Below the pieces are notes generated by a model. That model worked only from the letters and a program-made list of their open reading frames with translations, was not told where the DNA came from and did no database searches. Made by a program: the position numbers and the translations under genes. From Streptomyces sp. AA1529 (GTDB lineage Bacteria; Actinomycetota; Actinomycetes; Streptomycetales; Streptomycetaceae), in contig NZ_ALAP01000092.1 of assembly GCF_000280905.1 (NCBI RefSeq), positions 248,001 to 312,000 of the forward strand: a stretch of 64,000 bases of DNA, read 5' to 3'. How positions within the stretch are numbered: the first letter of the stretch is position 1; each line of letters opens with the position of its first letter. Positions 41,797 through 50,041 of the stretch are shown one piece after another.

Positions 41797-42411
41797 TCAC
41801 ATCTCGTCCTCGTCCACCGTCCGCAGTGCGCGCTCCTCGGGGGACAGCCCCTCGCTCTCGCCCGCCTCCCGGCCGTAGACGTCCTGCCGGCGGGGCGGCG
41901 CCGCCTCGGGATCGGCACGGAGCGCCCCCGCGAGAGCGTCGGGCAGGCCGGAGACCACCTTCCGCTCGGACTCCTCGGGCTCCTCCTCCGCGAGCCGCTC
42001 GTCCAGCGACTCGCCCGCACGCATCTCCGCCGGGGTGGGAGCGGCGCGCGTCACGGCGGTCGGGGTGTCACCGGGCACCGACTCCTGCTGCGGGTCGCTG
42101 GACCGCTGCTGCATCGGCCCGCCGTCCTGCAGGTCGGGAATGCCCTCGTCCTCGGGTTCGGCGCCCGGGTCGGCGGGTTCCGCGTGCTCTTGCTCGGCCT
42201 CGGCCTGCGGGGTCAGGAACGAGGTGTCGAATCCGCCGCCGTCGTCCCCGGCGACGCGCGGCGGAGGATCGGACTCCACGGGCGGTTGCCAGTGGCCGCG
42301 CTCCAGACGCTCGCCCGGCTCCCGGCCCGGCACGGGCCCGGGCCGCAACTCGGCGGCGTCCTCGATGGTGACGCCCTCCTCCGCGGGGATGTCCCTGCCG
42401 TCTCCCGTCAT
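41797..42411 (-). CDS. Acidic Pro/Glu-rich hypothetical protein (DUF5709-like)
   Basis: A 204-residue soluble protein without hydrophobic helices. It is strongly acidic (many Glu/Asp, several E-rich blocks such as RLAEEEPEESERK and SPEERALRTVDEDE) and rich in Pro, Gly and Gln, so probably mostly disordered. The phrases AGESLDERLAEEEP and the C-terminal GREAGESEGL resemble uncharacterised actinobacterial DUF5709-type proteins. ATG 42411 has GAGGAGGCC. It is next to the ligase gene on the same strand, 95 bp apart. Confidence 0.7.
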   Translation of the reverse strand: MTGDGRDIPAEEGVTIEDAAELRPGPVPGREPGERLERGHWQPPVESDPPPRVAGDDGGGFDTSFLTPQAEAEQEHAEPADPGAEPEDEGIPDLQDGGPMQQRSSDPQQESVPGDTPTAVTRAAPTPAEMRAGESLDERLAEEEPEESERKVVSGLPDALAGALRADPEAAPPRRQDVYGREAGESEGLSPEERALRTVDEDEM

Positions 42412-42505
42412 GGCGGCCTCCTCTCGTGGGGACCCACAGCGGGTACCCCAGGGACCCCGCGGCTACGCAGCGGCCGCACCCCCGGACGCGCCGGAGTCCG
42501 GCCGG

Positions 42506-43519
42506 TCAGCGGCGGGGCCGCTCCCGGACGACGTCCCCGGGATCCTTGTCGTCGCGCAGGCCGAGGAACCGGGGATGCCGCAGCATTCCGTCGCGTGTCC
42601 ACTCGGTGAAGCCGATCTGCGCCACCAGGCGCGGCTGCACCCAGTGCACGCCCCGTTCGCGGACCGGGTCGGCGAACGGGGAGCGCTCCGCCGCCAGCCG
42701 GTCGAGCGCGCGGCGCAGGGACAGCAGGGTGCCCCGGTCGAAGCCGGTGCCGGCCTTGCCCGCGTAGCGCAGCGCGCCGTTCTCGTAGTGGCCCAGCAGC
42801 AGCGCGCCGAAGCCCTCGCGGGTCCCGGCGGGCTCGGTGAAGCCGCCGACGACGAATTCCTGGCCGCCGGTGCACTTGAGCTTGAGCCAGTCGGGTGAGC
42901 GGCGCGGCAGGTACCGCCCGTCGGCCCGCTTGGCGATCAGGCCCTCCCAGCCGCGGGCGCACGCCTGCTCCAGCAGCTGTCCGCCGCCCTCGTTGCGGTG
43001 GGTGGTGAAGCGCAGCGGGCCGCCGAACTCCAGCGTCCGGCGCAGCAACGATTTGCGGGTGCGCAGCGGGAGCCGGGTCAGATCCGTGCCGTCGAGCCGC
43101 AGCAGGTCGAACACGTAGTAGGTGACGGCCACGCCGCTGGCCCTGGCCCGCCGGGCGGTGCTCAGCTGCATGCGCTGCTGGAGCCGGGCGAAGTCGGTGC
43201 GGCCGTGCACGAGGGCGACGATCTCGCCGTCGACGGTGAAGTCCGGGCAGCTCTGGGCGGCGAGCGCGTCGGCGATCTCCGGCCAGGTCTCCGCCATGCG
43301 CCGCCCCGTCCGGGAGAGCAGCCGCTCCCGGCCGTGCTCCCGGACCGCCAGCATCCGCACTCCGTCGAGTTTGCGTTCGAAGATCCAGCGGCCGGCGGGG
43401 AAGTCCCGGCGGTCGCTCAGCTCCGCGAGCATGGGCCGCCCGGCCAGCTCCGCACCCGGGGGCGCCGGGCGCAGCAGCTCGCGCTGCTCCTCGGGGAGCG
43501 AGTCCGGCAGAGCGCTCAT
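42506..43519 (-). CDS. ligD: ATP-dependent DNA ligase (LigD ligase domain)
   Basis: A 337-residue ATP-dependent ligase. The nucleotidyl-transferase lysine lies in FERKLDGVRM (about 49-58), with further motifs GEIVAL, GWEGLIAKRADG and SPDWLKLKC, and an OB domain at the C-terminal part. It corresponds to the LigD ligase module of bacterial end joining. ATG 43519 overlaps the stop of the phosphoesterase gene by 4 bp (ATGA), so the two are coupled and work as a split LigD. The polymerase module and a Ku gene are not in the window. Confidence 0.87.
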   Translation of the reverse strand: MSALPDSLPEEQRELLRPAPPGAELAGRPMLAELSDRRDFPAGRWIFERKLDGVRMLAVREHGRERLLSRTGRRMAETWPEIADALAAQSCPDFTVDGEIVALVHGRTDFARLQQRMQLSTARRARASGVAVTYYVFDLLRLDGTDLTRLPLRTRKSLLRRTLEFGGPLRFTTHRNEGGGQLLEQACARGWEGLIAKRADGRYLPRRSPDWLKLKCTGGQEFVVGGFTEPAGTREGFGALLLGHYENGALRYAGKAGTGFDRGTLLSLRRALDRLAAERSPFADPVRERGVHWVQPRLVAQIGFTEWTRDGMLRHPRFLGLRDDKDPGDVVRERPRR

Positions 43520-44133
43520 GACCGGCCGCCCTCCCGGGTCCACTCCTCGGTCGCCTCCCGCGCGACCTGTTTGAGGGTGCGGTCGCTGCGGGCCGAGCGG
43601 ACGCGCCACGGATCGGGTGTCCCGCGCGCGGAGGCGTGCCGGTCGTTCTTCTTGACCAGCAGCCACGCCTCGCGCTCGCCGTCCTCCCCGCCGCGGAAGC
43701 GGGAGAGGGCCCAGTCGCCGCGCAGCTTGCCGCCGTGGGTGCGGAAGGAGATGTGCCCCTTCTCCAGCGCTCTGCCGAAGTCGCGGGAGAGCGGCTCGTA
43801 GGTGCCCTCGTCCCAGACGATGACCGGCCCGGCGCCGTACTCTCCCGCCGGGATGACGCCCTCGAAGGTGCGGTACTCCAGCGGATGGTCCTCGGTGGGC
43901 ATGGCCAGCCGCTTGTCGTGCGGGTCCGTGGAGGGGCCCTTGGGCACCGACCAGGACTTCAGCACACCGTCCCACTCCAGCCGGAAGTCGAAGTGCAGCC
44001 GGGTCGCGTCGTGGATCTGCACCACGTAGCGCGGTTCGCCGCCGCCCTCCGGCGATCCGCCCGGGGGCTCCGCCGTCCGGTCGAAGCGCCGCTTGCCGCG
44101 GTAGGTCCGCAGCACGTCGTCGTCGCCGCTCAT
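43516..44133 (-). CDS. LigD 3'-phosphoesterase domain protein
   Basis: A 205-residue protein of the LigD_N/3'-phosphoesterase family. It has RYVVQIHDATRLHFDFRLEWDG (His and Asp of the active site), LKSWSVPKGP, HPLEYRTFEGVIPAGEYGAG and a C-terminal WLLVKKND. It trims 3'-phosphate or ribonucleotide ends before ligation. ATG 44133 is the natural start. It overlaps the ligase gene by ATGA and lies upstream of it. Confidence 0.87.
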   Translation of the reverse strand: MSGDDDVLRTYRGKRRFDRTAEPPGGSPEGGGEPRYVVQIHDATRLHFDFRLEWDGVLKSWSVPKGPSTDPHDKRLAMPTEDHPLEYRTFEGVIPAGEYGAGPVIVWDEGTYEPLSRDFGRALEKGHISFRTHGGKLRGDWALSRFRGGEDGEREAWLLVKKNDRHASARGTPDPWRVRSARSDRTLKQVAREATEEWTREGGRS

Positions 44134-44249
44134 GCCTGGTCCTCGAATCCGTGCCGGTGCCGGCGCCGCTCGGCTTCCGCCGCGGGCACGCCGGGCGCGC
44201 CCCGGGTTCCACTGTGGCGCCAGATGTGCGGGGCCGCAGCCGGAGCCGC

Positions 44250-44783
44250 TCAGCGGGGGGCGGGGCCGAGCTGGGTCGCCCACGGGATGAGGGGCAGGGT
44301 GAGCGGCGGCGGATGGACACCGCCGGGACCGATGACGTGGTTGCCCACCCGGCCGCCGAGATGGACGAGGCGCCCGTCGTCCTCCCGGAAGTGCACGGCA
44401 CCGTCCCCGCGCTGCACGGCCGCCACGGCTTCGGCCAGGAAGCCCAGCTCGCCCATGTCCAGGTCGGACCACTCGTACTCGCTCCACATGTACTGGTCCA
44501 CCCAGAGCGTGGCCACGTCGTCGAAGTAGACGGCGATCATGGTGGAGGCGTTCCCCGGGCCGATCAGTACGCAGAACTCGTCGGTCACCAGGGGGGTGAG
44601 CGGATAGCCGGGCACGGACCTCGCGGCGTCCTCGAAGATCCGCACGACGGGGTGCGCGGACCGCGGCGGGGCGGCCTCGCGCACGCTGCCCGGGCCCTGT
44701 CGTACCCGGACGTGGGCGCGGGTGGCGGTGCCGGGGGCCGCGGCCCCGCTCCCGCCCAGCTCGCCGCTCAGTTGTTCGCTCAC
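44250..44783 (-). CDS. Hypothetical protein
   Basis: A 177-residue soluble protein I do not recognise. The N-terminus is Gly/Ala-rich and polar. The centre has a hydrophobic strand region (PLTPLVTDEFCVLIGPGNASTMIAVYFDDVATLWVDQY) and an acidic patch (MWSEYEWSDLDMGELGF). The C-terminus is Gly/Pro-rich. GTG 44783 follows GAGGGGAAG. It is upstream of the split LigD genes on the same strand, about 116 bp away, so it could be in their transcript. No link to repair can be read from the sequence. Confidence 0.6.
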   Translation of the reverse strand: MSEQLSGELGGSGAAAPGTATRAHVRVRQGPGSVREAAPPRSAHPVVRIFEDAARSVPGYPLTPLVTDEFCVLIGPGNASTMIAVYFDDVATLWVDQYMWSEYEWSDLDMGELGFLAEAVAAVQRGDGAVHFREDDGRLVHLGGRVGNHVIGPGGVHPPPLTLPLIPWATQLGPAPR

Positions 44784-45021
44784 CGTCGCGCTTCCCCTCG
44801 TCGTCCGGTACCGGTGCGGCTCGCGGCGCCTCGCCGGCCACCTCCGCCGAATGGCCACCATATGCACCTTTTATCCGTTGAGCAGCCCGGAGACCCGATC
44901 GGCGGCGCCGCGGCTGAGCCGAACGAGCGGCGTACCCAATTCCGCGGCGGGTCAGTTGACTTCACTGGAGGCACGGGCACCGTTCCGGCCCGCCTCCGCC
45001 ACCGGACACGAGGAGGGCCGC

Positions 45022-46062
45022 ATGACGTCGACACCCCGTACGCCTGCCACCACCACCGCACCCGCGTCCACCCCGGCCCTCGGGGCACCCGCCACCGCGA
45101 CGGCGCCGCTCCCCCAGGACGAGCTGGCCGCCTACCTCGCCGCGCACCCGGCGCCGGCCGCCGCCGTGGACGCGGTGATCCGCGACGAACGCGGCGACCT
45201 CCTGGTAGTCGACCCGGTCTACAAGGCGGACTGGGATCTGCCCGGCGGCATGGTCGACGACGAGGGCCTGGTCGACGGCCTGGTGCGGGAGCTCCGGGAG
45301 GAACTGCAGCCCCCCGCGCTGCGCGTCGGGCGGCTGCTCGCCGTCGACAACGTACCCGCCGCGGTCTACGGCAGGGCACTCACCGCCTGCGTGTACGCCG
45401 TCCACCTCCCGCACCCGGTGAGCGCGCACGACCTGCGGCTGCAACGGGACGAGCTGCGCGCTGCCGTCTTCCTTCCCCCGAACGAGGCGCTGGCAAGGCT
45501 GCCCGAGCGGTTGCGGCGCCGCACGGCCGCCGCCCTCGCCGCCGAGCACGGCGCCCACACGGCGCACCTGCTGGACGGTCACCCGGCCCCCCTCGACGAA
45601 GGCGACCGCCGCGCCCTGCTGCCCGGGCCGGCGGTGGCCGCCGCGGCGCTGGTCACGGATGCGACGGGCCGGATTCTCGTGCTCGACGCCGACGAGGCCG
45701 GGGACGCCTGGGGCGGAGGTGCGCCCTGTCGACTGCCCGGAGCCCTGGTGACAGCGACGGAGACCCCCGCGGCAAGCGCGGCGCGGGCCCTGAACACCCA
45801 TCTGGGCGATGCGGCGGGACTCACCGTGGGGCGGCTGCTGGCCGTCGACAGCACGCTGTGCCCCTCGGGAGGCCGCACCCTGCTGGCCCACCTGTTCGAA
45901 GCCCATACGCTCGTCCCGCTGCACCGCACCGGCGGCCACTGGCTCACCCCCGACGACGCCGCCCGGTTCCTCCCCCCGCACGAGACCCGCCTGCTGAGCA
46001 GCGCGCCCGGCCGGACCCGCGGAGCACCGGACCGCACCCAGGGGCTGCCGCCGCAGCGGTGA
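45022..46062 (+). CDS. Tandem Nudix-domain protein, second domain degenerate
   Basis: A 346-residue protein with two Nudix folds. Domain 1 (about 48-165) has a full Nudix box, GGMVDDEGLVDGLVRELREEL, so it should hydrolyse a nucleoside diphosphate-X substrate with Mg2+. Domain 2 (about 205-325) begins similarly (RLPGALVTATETPAASAARAL) but lacks the REx2EE metal ligands, so it is probably non-catalytic. A low-complexity Thr/Ala/Pro tail (1-25) precedes domain 1. ATG 45022 has AGGAGGG. The substrate is unknown. Confidence 0.82.
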   Translation: MTSTPRTPATTTAPASTPALGAPATATAPLPQDELAAYLAAHPAPAAAVDAVIRDERGDLLVVDPVYKADWDLPGGMVDDEGLVDGLVRELREELQPPALRVGRLLAVDNVPAAVYGRALTACVYAVHLPHPVSAHDLRLQRDELRAAVFLPPNEALARLPERLRRRTAAALAAEHGAHTAHLLDGHPAPLDEGDRRALLPGPAVAAAALVTDATGRILVLDADEAGDAWGGGAPCRLPGALVTATETPAASAARALNTHLGDAAGLTVGRLLAVDSTLCPSGGRTLLAHLFEAHTLVPLHRTGGHWLTPDDAARFLPPHETRLLSSAPGRTRGAPDRTQGLPPQR

Positions 46063-46289
46063 GCCCGGCAACGGACCGCGGCGCACACCGCCGGGCCGCC
46101 CGGCTTCCGGCGCACGGCCCGGGGGGCCGGGGGCCGGGCCGGAGTTCGGAGTGGGATCGGCCCGGGGTGGGATCGGGCCCGGCCCGCCGCGGGACTTCTC
46201 CGCACCGGCATCGCGCGACGGTGCGGTGGCCTCGCGCCTCCGGCCCGGAGCCCGGTAATAGGCGGAGCAGCGGCGGGCAGGATGGGTCG

Positions 46290-47051
46290 GTGACCCCTAT
46301 GACCCGAGCGATGTCGTTCAACACGGCGCCCGACCGCTACGCCGCTTTCCGGCCGTTCTACCCACCCGCGCTGTTCGAGCTGGTCGAGGAGCTCTCGCAG
46401 ATACCCCTGGCGGGAGCCCGGATCGCCGATGTGGGGGCGGGCACCGGCATCTCCACCACGCAGCTCGTGCAACGCGGCGCCGACGTGGTCGCGGTGGAGC
46501 CCGGCGAGGGCATGGCCGCATGGTTCCGCAAGAGCCTGCCGGACGTACCGCTGGTACGCGGGGACGCCAACGCCCTGCCCCTCGCGGACGGGTCCCGCGA
46601 CCTGGTCACCTACGCGCAGGCATGGCACTGGGCGGAGCCGCACCGGGCGGTCCCCGAGGCGATGCGCGTGCTGCGTCCGGGCGGATCGCTCGTCGTCTGG
46701 TGGAACCTCACCGCCCACGACGTGCCCTGGATCGGCGCGCAGGCAGAGCGCATCACCCACCACACGGGCGTCTCCTCCCCACCCCTGAACCAGGTCGGCG
46801 ACCACGGCGCGCTCCGCAGGGCCGGCCTCGACGGACTCCGGCTGTCCCACCGGCACACCCGGTGGAGCCGCACCGTCCCGCTCGACCTCCATCTGGGCAA
46901 CCTGGCCAGCCACTCGGGATTCCTGGTCATGCCCGAGCAGGCCACCCGCGACTTCCTGGACACCGAACGCACCCGACTGCGCGCGCTCTTCCCGGACGAG
47001 CAGGTGGAGGAGGTCTACGTGGTGGACCTGCTGGTGGCACGCCGCGACTGA
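46290..47051 (+). CDS. Class I SAM-dependent methyltransferase
   Basis: A 253-residue methyltransferase. SAM motif I IADVGAGTGISTTQL (about 43-57), the acidic end VAVEPGEGM, and the Methyltransf_11 post-I/II motif AQAWHWAEPHRAVPEAMRVLRPGGSL are clear. The WHW signature is common in small actinobacterial methyltransferases acting on small molecules. GTG 46290 (ATG 46299 is nine bases inside) is favoured because CAGGAT lies close enough for a leaderless message. It is not in an operon. The substrate is unknown. Confidence 0.82.
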   Translation: MTPMTRAMSFNTAPDRYAAFRPFYPPALFELVEELSQIPLAGARIADVGAGTGISTTQLVQRGADVVAVEPGEGMAAWFRKSLPDVPLVRGDANALPLADGSRDLVTYAQAWHWAEPHRAVPEAMRVLRPGGSLVVWWNLTAHDVPWIGAQAERITHHTGVSSPPLNQVGDHGALRRAGLDGLRLSHRHTRWSRTVPLDLHLGNLASHSGFLVMPEQATRDFLDTERTRLRALFPDEQVEEVYVVDLLVARRD

Positions 47052-47318
47052 CCCAAACGGCACGGCGCCCCGCACCGCGGCGCCCCGCCCAAAGACCCGC
47101 CTCCCGCGGCGACGTCCGGTCCCCGGCGGACGCGCCCGGCACTCGGCACGGTGTGTCCGGGGGCTTCCGCACCACCCGGACCCGGCGCGGGAGAACCGCG
47201 TCTCCGCAGGGAATTCTCCGTCGCCTCCCTGGAGGGGCGCACTGATGTGCCAGTAGGGTGCGCGCCCATCGCCGCCGAGAGCGCGGCGTGTTGAGCCGCG
47301 ACGTTGTGGAGGTAGCGG

Positions 47319-48068
47319 ATGAGCGCGGGCTCGATCTTCTTGTGGGAACTGCTGGGGACCGCAGTGCTGGTCATGCTGGGTACCGGGGTTGTCGCCAACC
47401 ACGCACTGCGGAGAACGAACGGGAACGGCGGGGGCATACTGTTCATCAACATCGGCTGGGGGTTCGCGGTCTTCACCGGCGCCAGTGTCGCGGCGCCCAG
47501 TGGCGCGCATCTCAACCCCGCGGTCACACTCGCCCTCGCCGTCGCCGACAAGACCGACTGGTCGGACGTCCCCGTCTACATGCTGGCGCAGCTGCTCGGC
47601 GGTGTCATCGGCGCGGTGCTGTGCTGGGCCACCTACAAGCTGCAGTTCGACCACCACGACGATCCGGCGGGCACACTCGGCGTGTTCTCCACGGCGCCGA
47701 CCATCCGCAACAGCTTCTGGAACACCGTCACCGAGGTGCTGGGCACCTTCGTCCTGATCGCCTTCATCCTCTTCTCCCCGACCTTCAAGCCCGGCCCCGG
47801 CGAGGGGGGCATACCCGAGTTCGGCAACTCCGCCCTGGGATACGCCGGCGTCGCCTTCGTCGTGCTGGTGATCGGCACCTCGCTCGGCGGGCCGACCGGC
47901 TACGCCATCAACCCGGCCCGCGACCTCGGTCCGCGGCTCGCCTATGCGTTCGTGCTGCCCATAAAGGGCAAAGGCAAGGCCGACTGGGCCTACTCCTGGG
48001 TCCCTGTCGTCGGTCCGCTGCTCGGTGCCGTCCTGGCAGCCCTTCTCTACCTGGCCTATCCGGCGTAG
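47319..48068 (+). CDS. glpF: Aquaporin/glycerol facilitator (GlpF-like)
   Basis: A 249-residue six-helix channel of the MIP family. The two pore NPA boxes are GAHLNPAVTLAL and TGYAINPARDLGPR. The Asp after the second NPA Arg (NPARD) is the mark of glycerol-permeable channels rather than water-only ones. It lets glycerol or small polyols enter by diffusion. ATG 47319 has GTGGAGG. Unlike the usual actinobacterial layout, no glycerol kinase or glycerol-3-phosphate dehydrogenase follows, so its regulation is separate. Confidence 0.85.
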   Translation: MSAGSIFLWELLGTAVLVMLGTGVVANHALRRTNGNGGGILFINIGWGFAVFTGASVAAPSGAHLNPAVTLALAVADKTDWSDVPVYMLAQLLGGVIGAVLCWATYKLQFDHHDDPAGTLGVFSTAPTIRNSFWNTVTEVLGTFVLIAFILFSPTFKPGPGEGGIPEFGNSALGYAGVAFVVLVIGTSLGGPTGYAINPARDLGPRLAYAFVLPIKGKGKADWAYSWVPVVGPLLGAVLAALLYLAYPA

Positions 48069-48324
48069 GGCCCGGCGCGGGGCCACCACCGGGGCGGTCG
48101 GCCCCGGCCCCGGTGGCGGCCCCGGCCGGCAACTGCTGGACGTGCTGCGGCAGCAGTTCTCCGGTGCGGGCAGCGACGCGAAGCCGCCGCACCCGGGCGG
48201 GAGACGGAGGATGCGCTCTTTCGCTCCCGCCCGTCAGCGGGTTGTCCTGGTGGAGACGTGCCGGCAACCGCGGCACGCCCGGGCGCGCCGCACCCGGCGT
48301 GCGCGCCGCCAGGAGGGAGTTCCC

Positions 48325-49224
48325 ATGGAGAGCACCGCCGAGGCCGGGCCCGCCGGCTGGTACGTCGACGAGCGCTGCACCGACTGCGACGTGGCCCGCC
48401 AGCTCGCCCCCGGACTCGTCCGCGCCGCGCCGGGCCGCTCCGAGCTCGTCCGGCAGCCGCAGAACCCGGCCGAGACCGCGCAGCTGCGGGCCGCCGCGCT
48501 GGCCTGCCACACCCGGTCGATCCGCCCGCCGGGTGGCCGGTTCGACCCGGCGGAACCCGACGACCCGTTCCCGCTTCCGCTCGACGAGAACGTGCTGCTG
48601 TGCGGACACAACTCGCCCCGGACCGCCGGTGCCAACTCCTACCTGCTGCGGCGTCCCTCCGGGCACTGGATGATGGTCGACACCCCGCGCTACGGCGAGC
48701 CGCTGGCCCGGCGCTGGACGGCGGACCGCCGCATCACCGACGTGCTGCTCACCCACCGGGACCACGCGGCGCACGGCCGGCGCTGGGCCGACCGGCTGGA
48801 TGCCCGCCTGTGGATCCACGAGGGGGACCTGGACGCCGCCCCGGACGCCGACCGGGTGCTGCGCGGCCGGGCGCCCACCGAGATCGGCGAGGGTGTCGTC
48901 GCCGTCCCGCTGCCGGGCCACACCCGCGGCAGCGTCCTGTACCTGGCCGACGAGCGCTACTGCTTCAGCGGGGACAGTTTCTACTGGGCGCGGACCCTGG
49001 ACGACCTGGAGGTCGCGCAGAGCGTCACCTGGTACTCCATCGAGGAACTCGCCGCCTCGCTGGCCTCGGTGGCGGGCGAGCTGCGCTTCACATGGCTGCT
49101 GCCCGGGCACGGCGGGCGCAAGCGACTGCCCCCGGAGGAGATGGGGCGGCGCCTGCGGCGGCTGGCCGAGCGCGCCGCCACCCTGCGGCCGCGGCCCGTC
49201 GACTTCACCGCCGTACGGTGGTAG
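48325..49224 (+). CDS. MBL-fold hydrolase with N-terminal Cys-pair region
   Basis: A 299-residue protein. The N-terminal segment (1-75) has WYVDERCTDCDVARQLAPG, a short Cys-x2-Cys stretch resembling a ferredoxin-like [4Fe-4S] start, seen in an actinobacterial family of metallo-beta-lactamase-fold proteins. The MBL metal motif is THRDHAAHGRRW (HxDH type), with GHTRGS and FSGDS, and the final LLPGHGG. ATG 48325 has AGGAGGG. The substrate is unknown; this layout also occurs in plant-like hydrolases of unknown function. Confidence 0.78.
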   Translation: MESTAEAGPAGWYVDERCTDCDVARQLAPGLVRAAPGRSELVRQPQNPAETAQLRAAALACHTRSIRPPGGRFDPAEPDDPFPLPLDENVLLCGHNSPRTAGANSYLLRRPSGHWMMVDTPRYGEPLARRWTADRRITDVLLTHRDHAAHGRRWADRLDARLWIHEGDLDAAPDADRVLRGRAPTEIGEGVVAVPLPGHTRGSVLYLADERYCFSGDSFYWARTLDDLEVAQSVTWYSIEELAASLASVAGELRFTWLLPGHGGRKRLPPEEMGRRLRRLAERAATLRPRPVDFTAVRW

Positions 49225-49311
49225 TGCCCGGCCCGCTGTCCGGGCGCCCCGCTACGGTGGTGGCGCCCGCCGCGCCTCCTGCGGCACCCCTGCCCCGCGA
49301 GGAGCCGCGCC

Positions 49312-49872
49312 GTGAGAGCCGCACGCCTGGTCACCGATGTCCTGCAGCCCCGCAACGCGCTGCTGGTGGGACTGACCGGGCTGGGAGTGGCCGCCGCGGG
49401 GAACTGGACGGGCGCCCCCTGGGGGCTGTTCGCGGCGCTGTGCGCGGGCCTCGTCCCGGCCTCCTACATCGAGTGGGAGCGCAGCCGGGGCACCTGGGGC
49501 GACCGGCACGTGGTGGACCGCACCCAGCGGCTGCCGATCTTCGTGGTGATCCTCGGATCGGTGGGGGTCGGCGCACTGGTGATGGTGCTGGGGCGGGCCC
49601 CACGCGACATTCTGGTCGCGATGGTGGCGCTGTGGGCGATGACGGTGTGCCTGCTGGCGGTGAACACCGTCTGGAAGATCAGCGTGGACTCGGCGGTGGC
49701 CGCGTCGGTGGTGGCGATGGCGGCCGTGGTGCACTCCCCCTGGTGGCTGCTGGCCTGCCCGCTGGTGGTGGCGGTGTGCTGGTCCCGGATCGCGCTGGAG
49801 TACCACACGGTGGCGCAGACGGCCGCGGGCGCCGCGTGCGGCGCGGTCACCGCGGGCGCCTGGCTGATCTGA
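49312..49872 (+). CDS. Membrane protein related to PAP2 phosphatases
   Basis: A 186-residue integral membrane protein with about five hydrophobic segments. The C-terminal half, KISVDSAVAASVVAMAAVVH followed by SRIALEYHTVAQTAAG, resembles the PAP2 motif 2/3 region (SRxxxxxHxxxQ in place of SRxxxxxHxxxD), so the fold is shared but catalysis may be lost. GTG 49312 follows GAGGAGCCG. TACGGT at 49251-49256 is a candidate -10. It stands alone. Confidence 0.7.
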   Translation: MRAARLVTDVLQPRNALLVGLTGLGVAAAGNWTGAPWGLFAALCAGLVPASYIEWERSRGTWGDRHVVDRTQRLPIFVVILGSVGVGALVMVLGRAPRDILVAMVALWAMTVCLLAVNTVWKISVDSAVAASVVAMAAVVHSPWWLLACPLVVAVCWSRIALEYHTVAQTAAGAACGAVTAGAWLI

Positions 49873-50041
49873 GGCGGGCGCACACCGCGGAGACCGCCGG
49901 GCGTCGCCGGCGGGCGCGGACGTGGGCCGAAGGGGTCACCTGTCGCGGCGGTACGCCGGGGTACCCGGCGCTCGGGACGGCGGGATGGTTCCGTTTCCTG
50001 CGTCCCGGACCGATGCCGACCGATCCGCTTCGAGGTGCGTC

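Noticed and set aside
47319-48068. Full glycerol utilisation operon
   Set aside because: Only the facilitator is present; the next genes are an MBL-fold protein and a PAP2-like protein.
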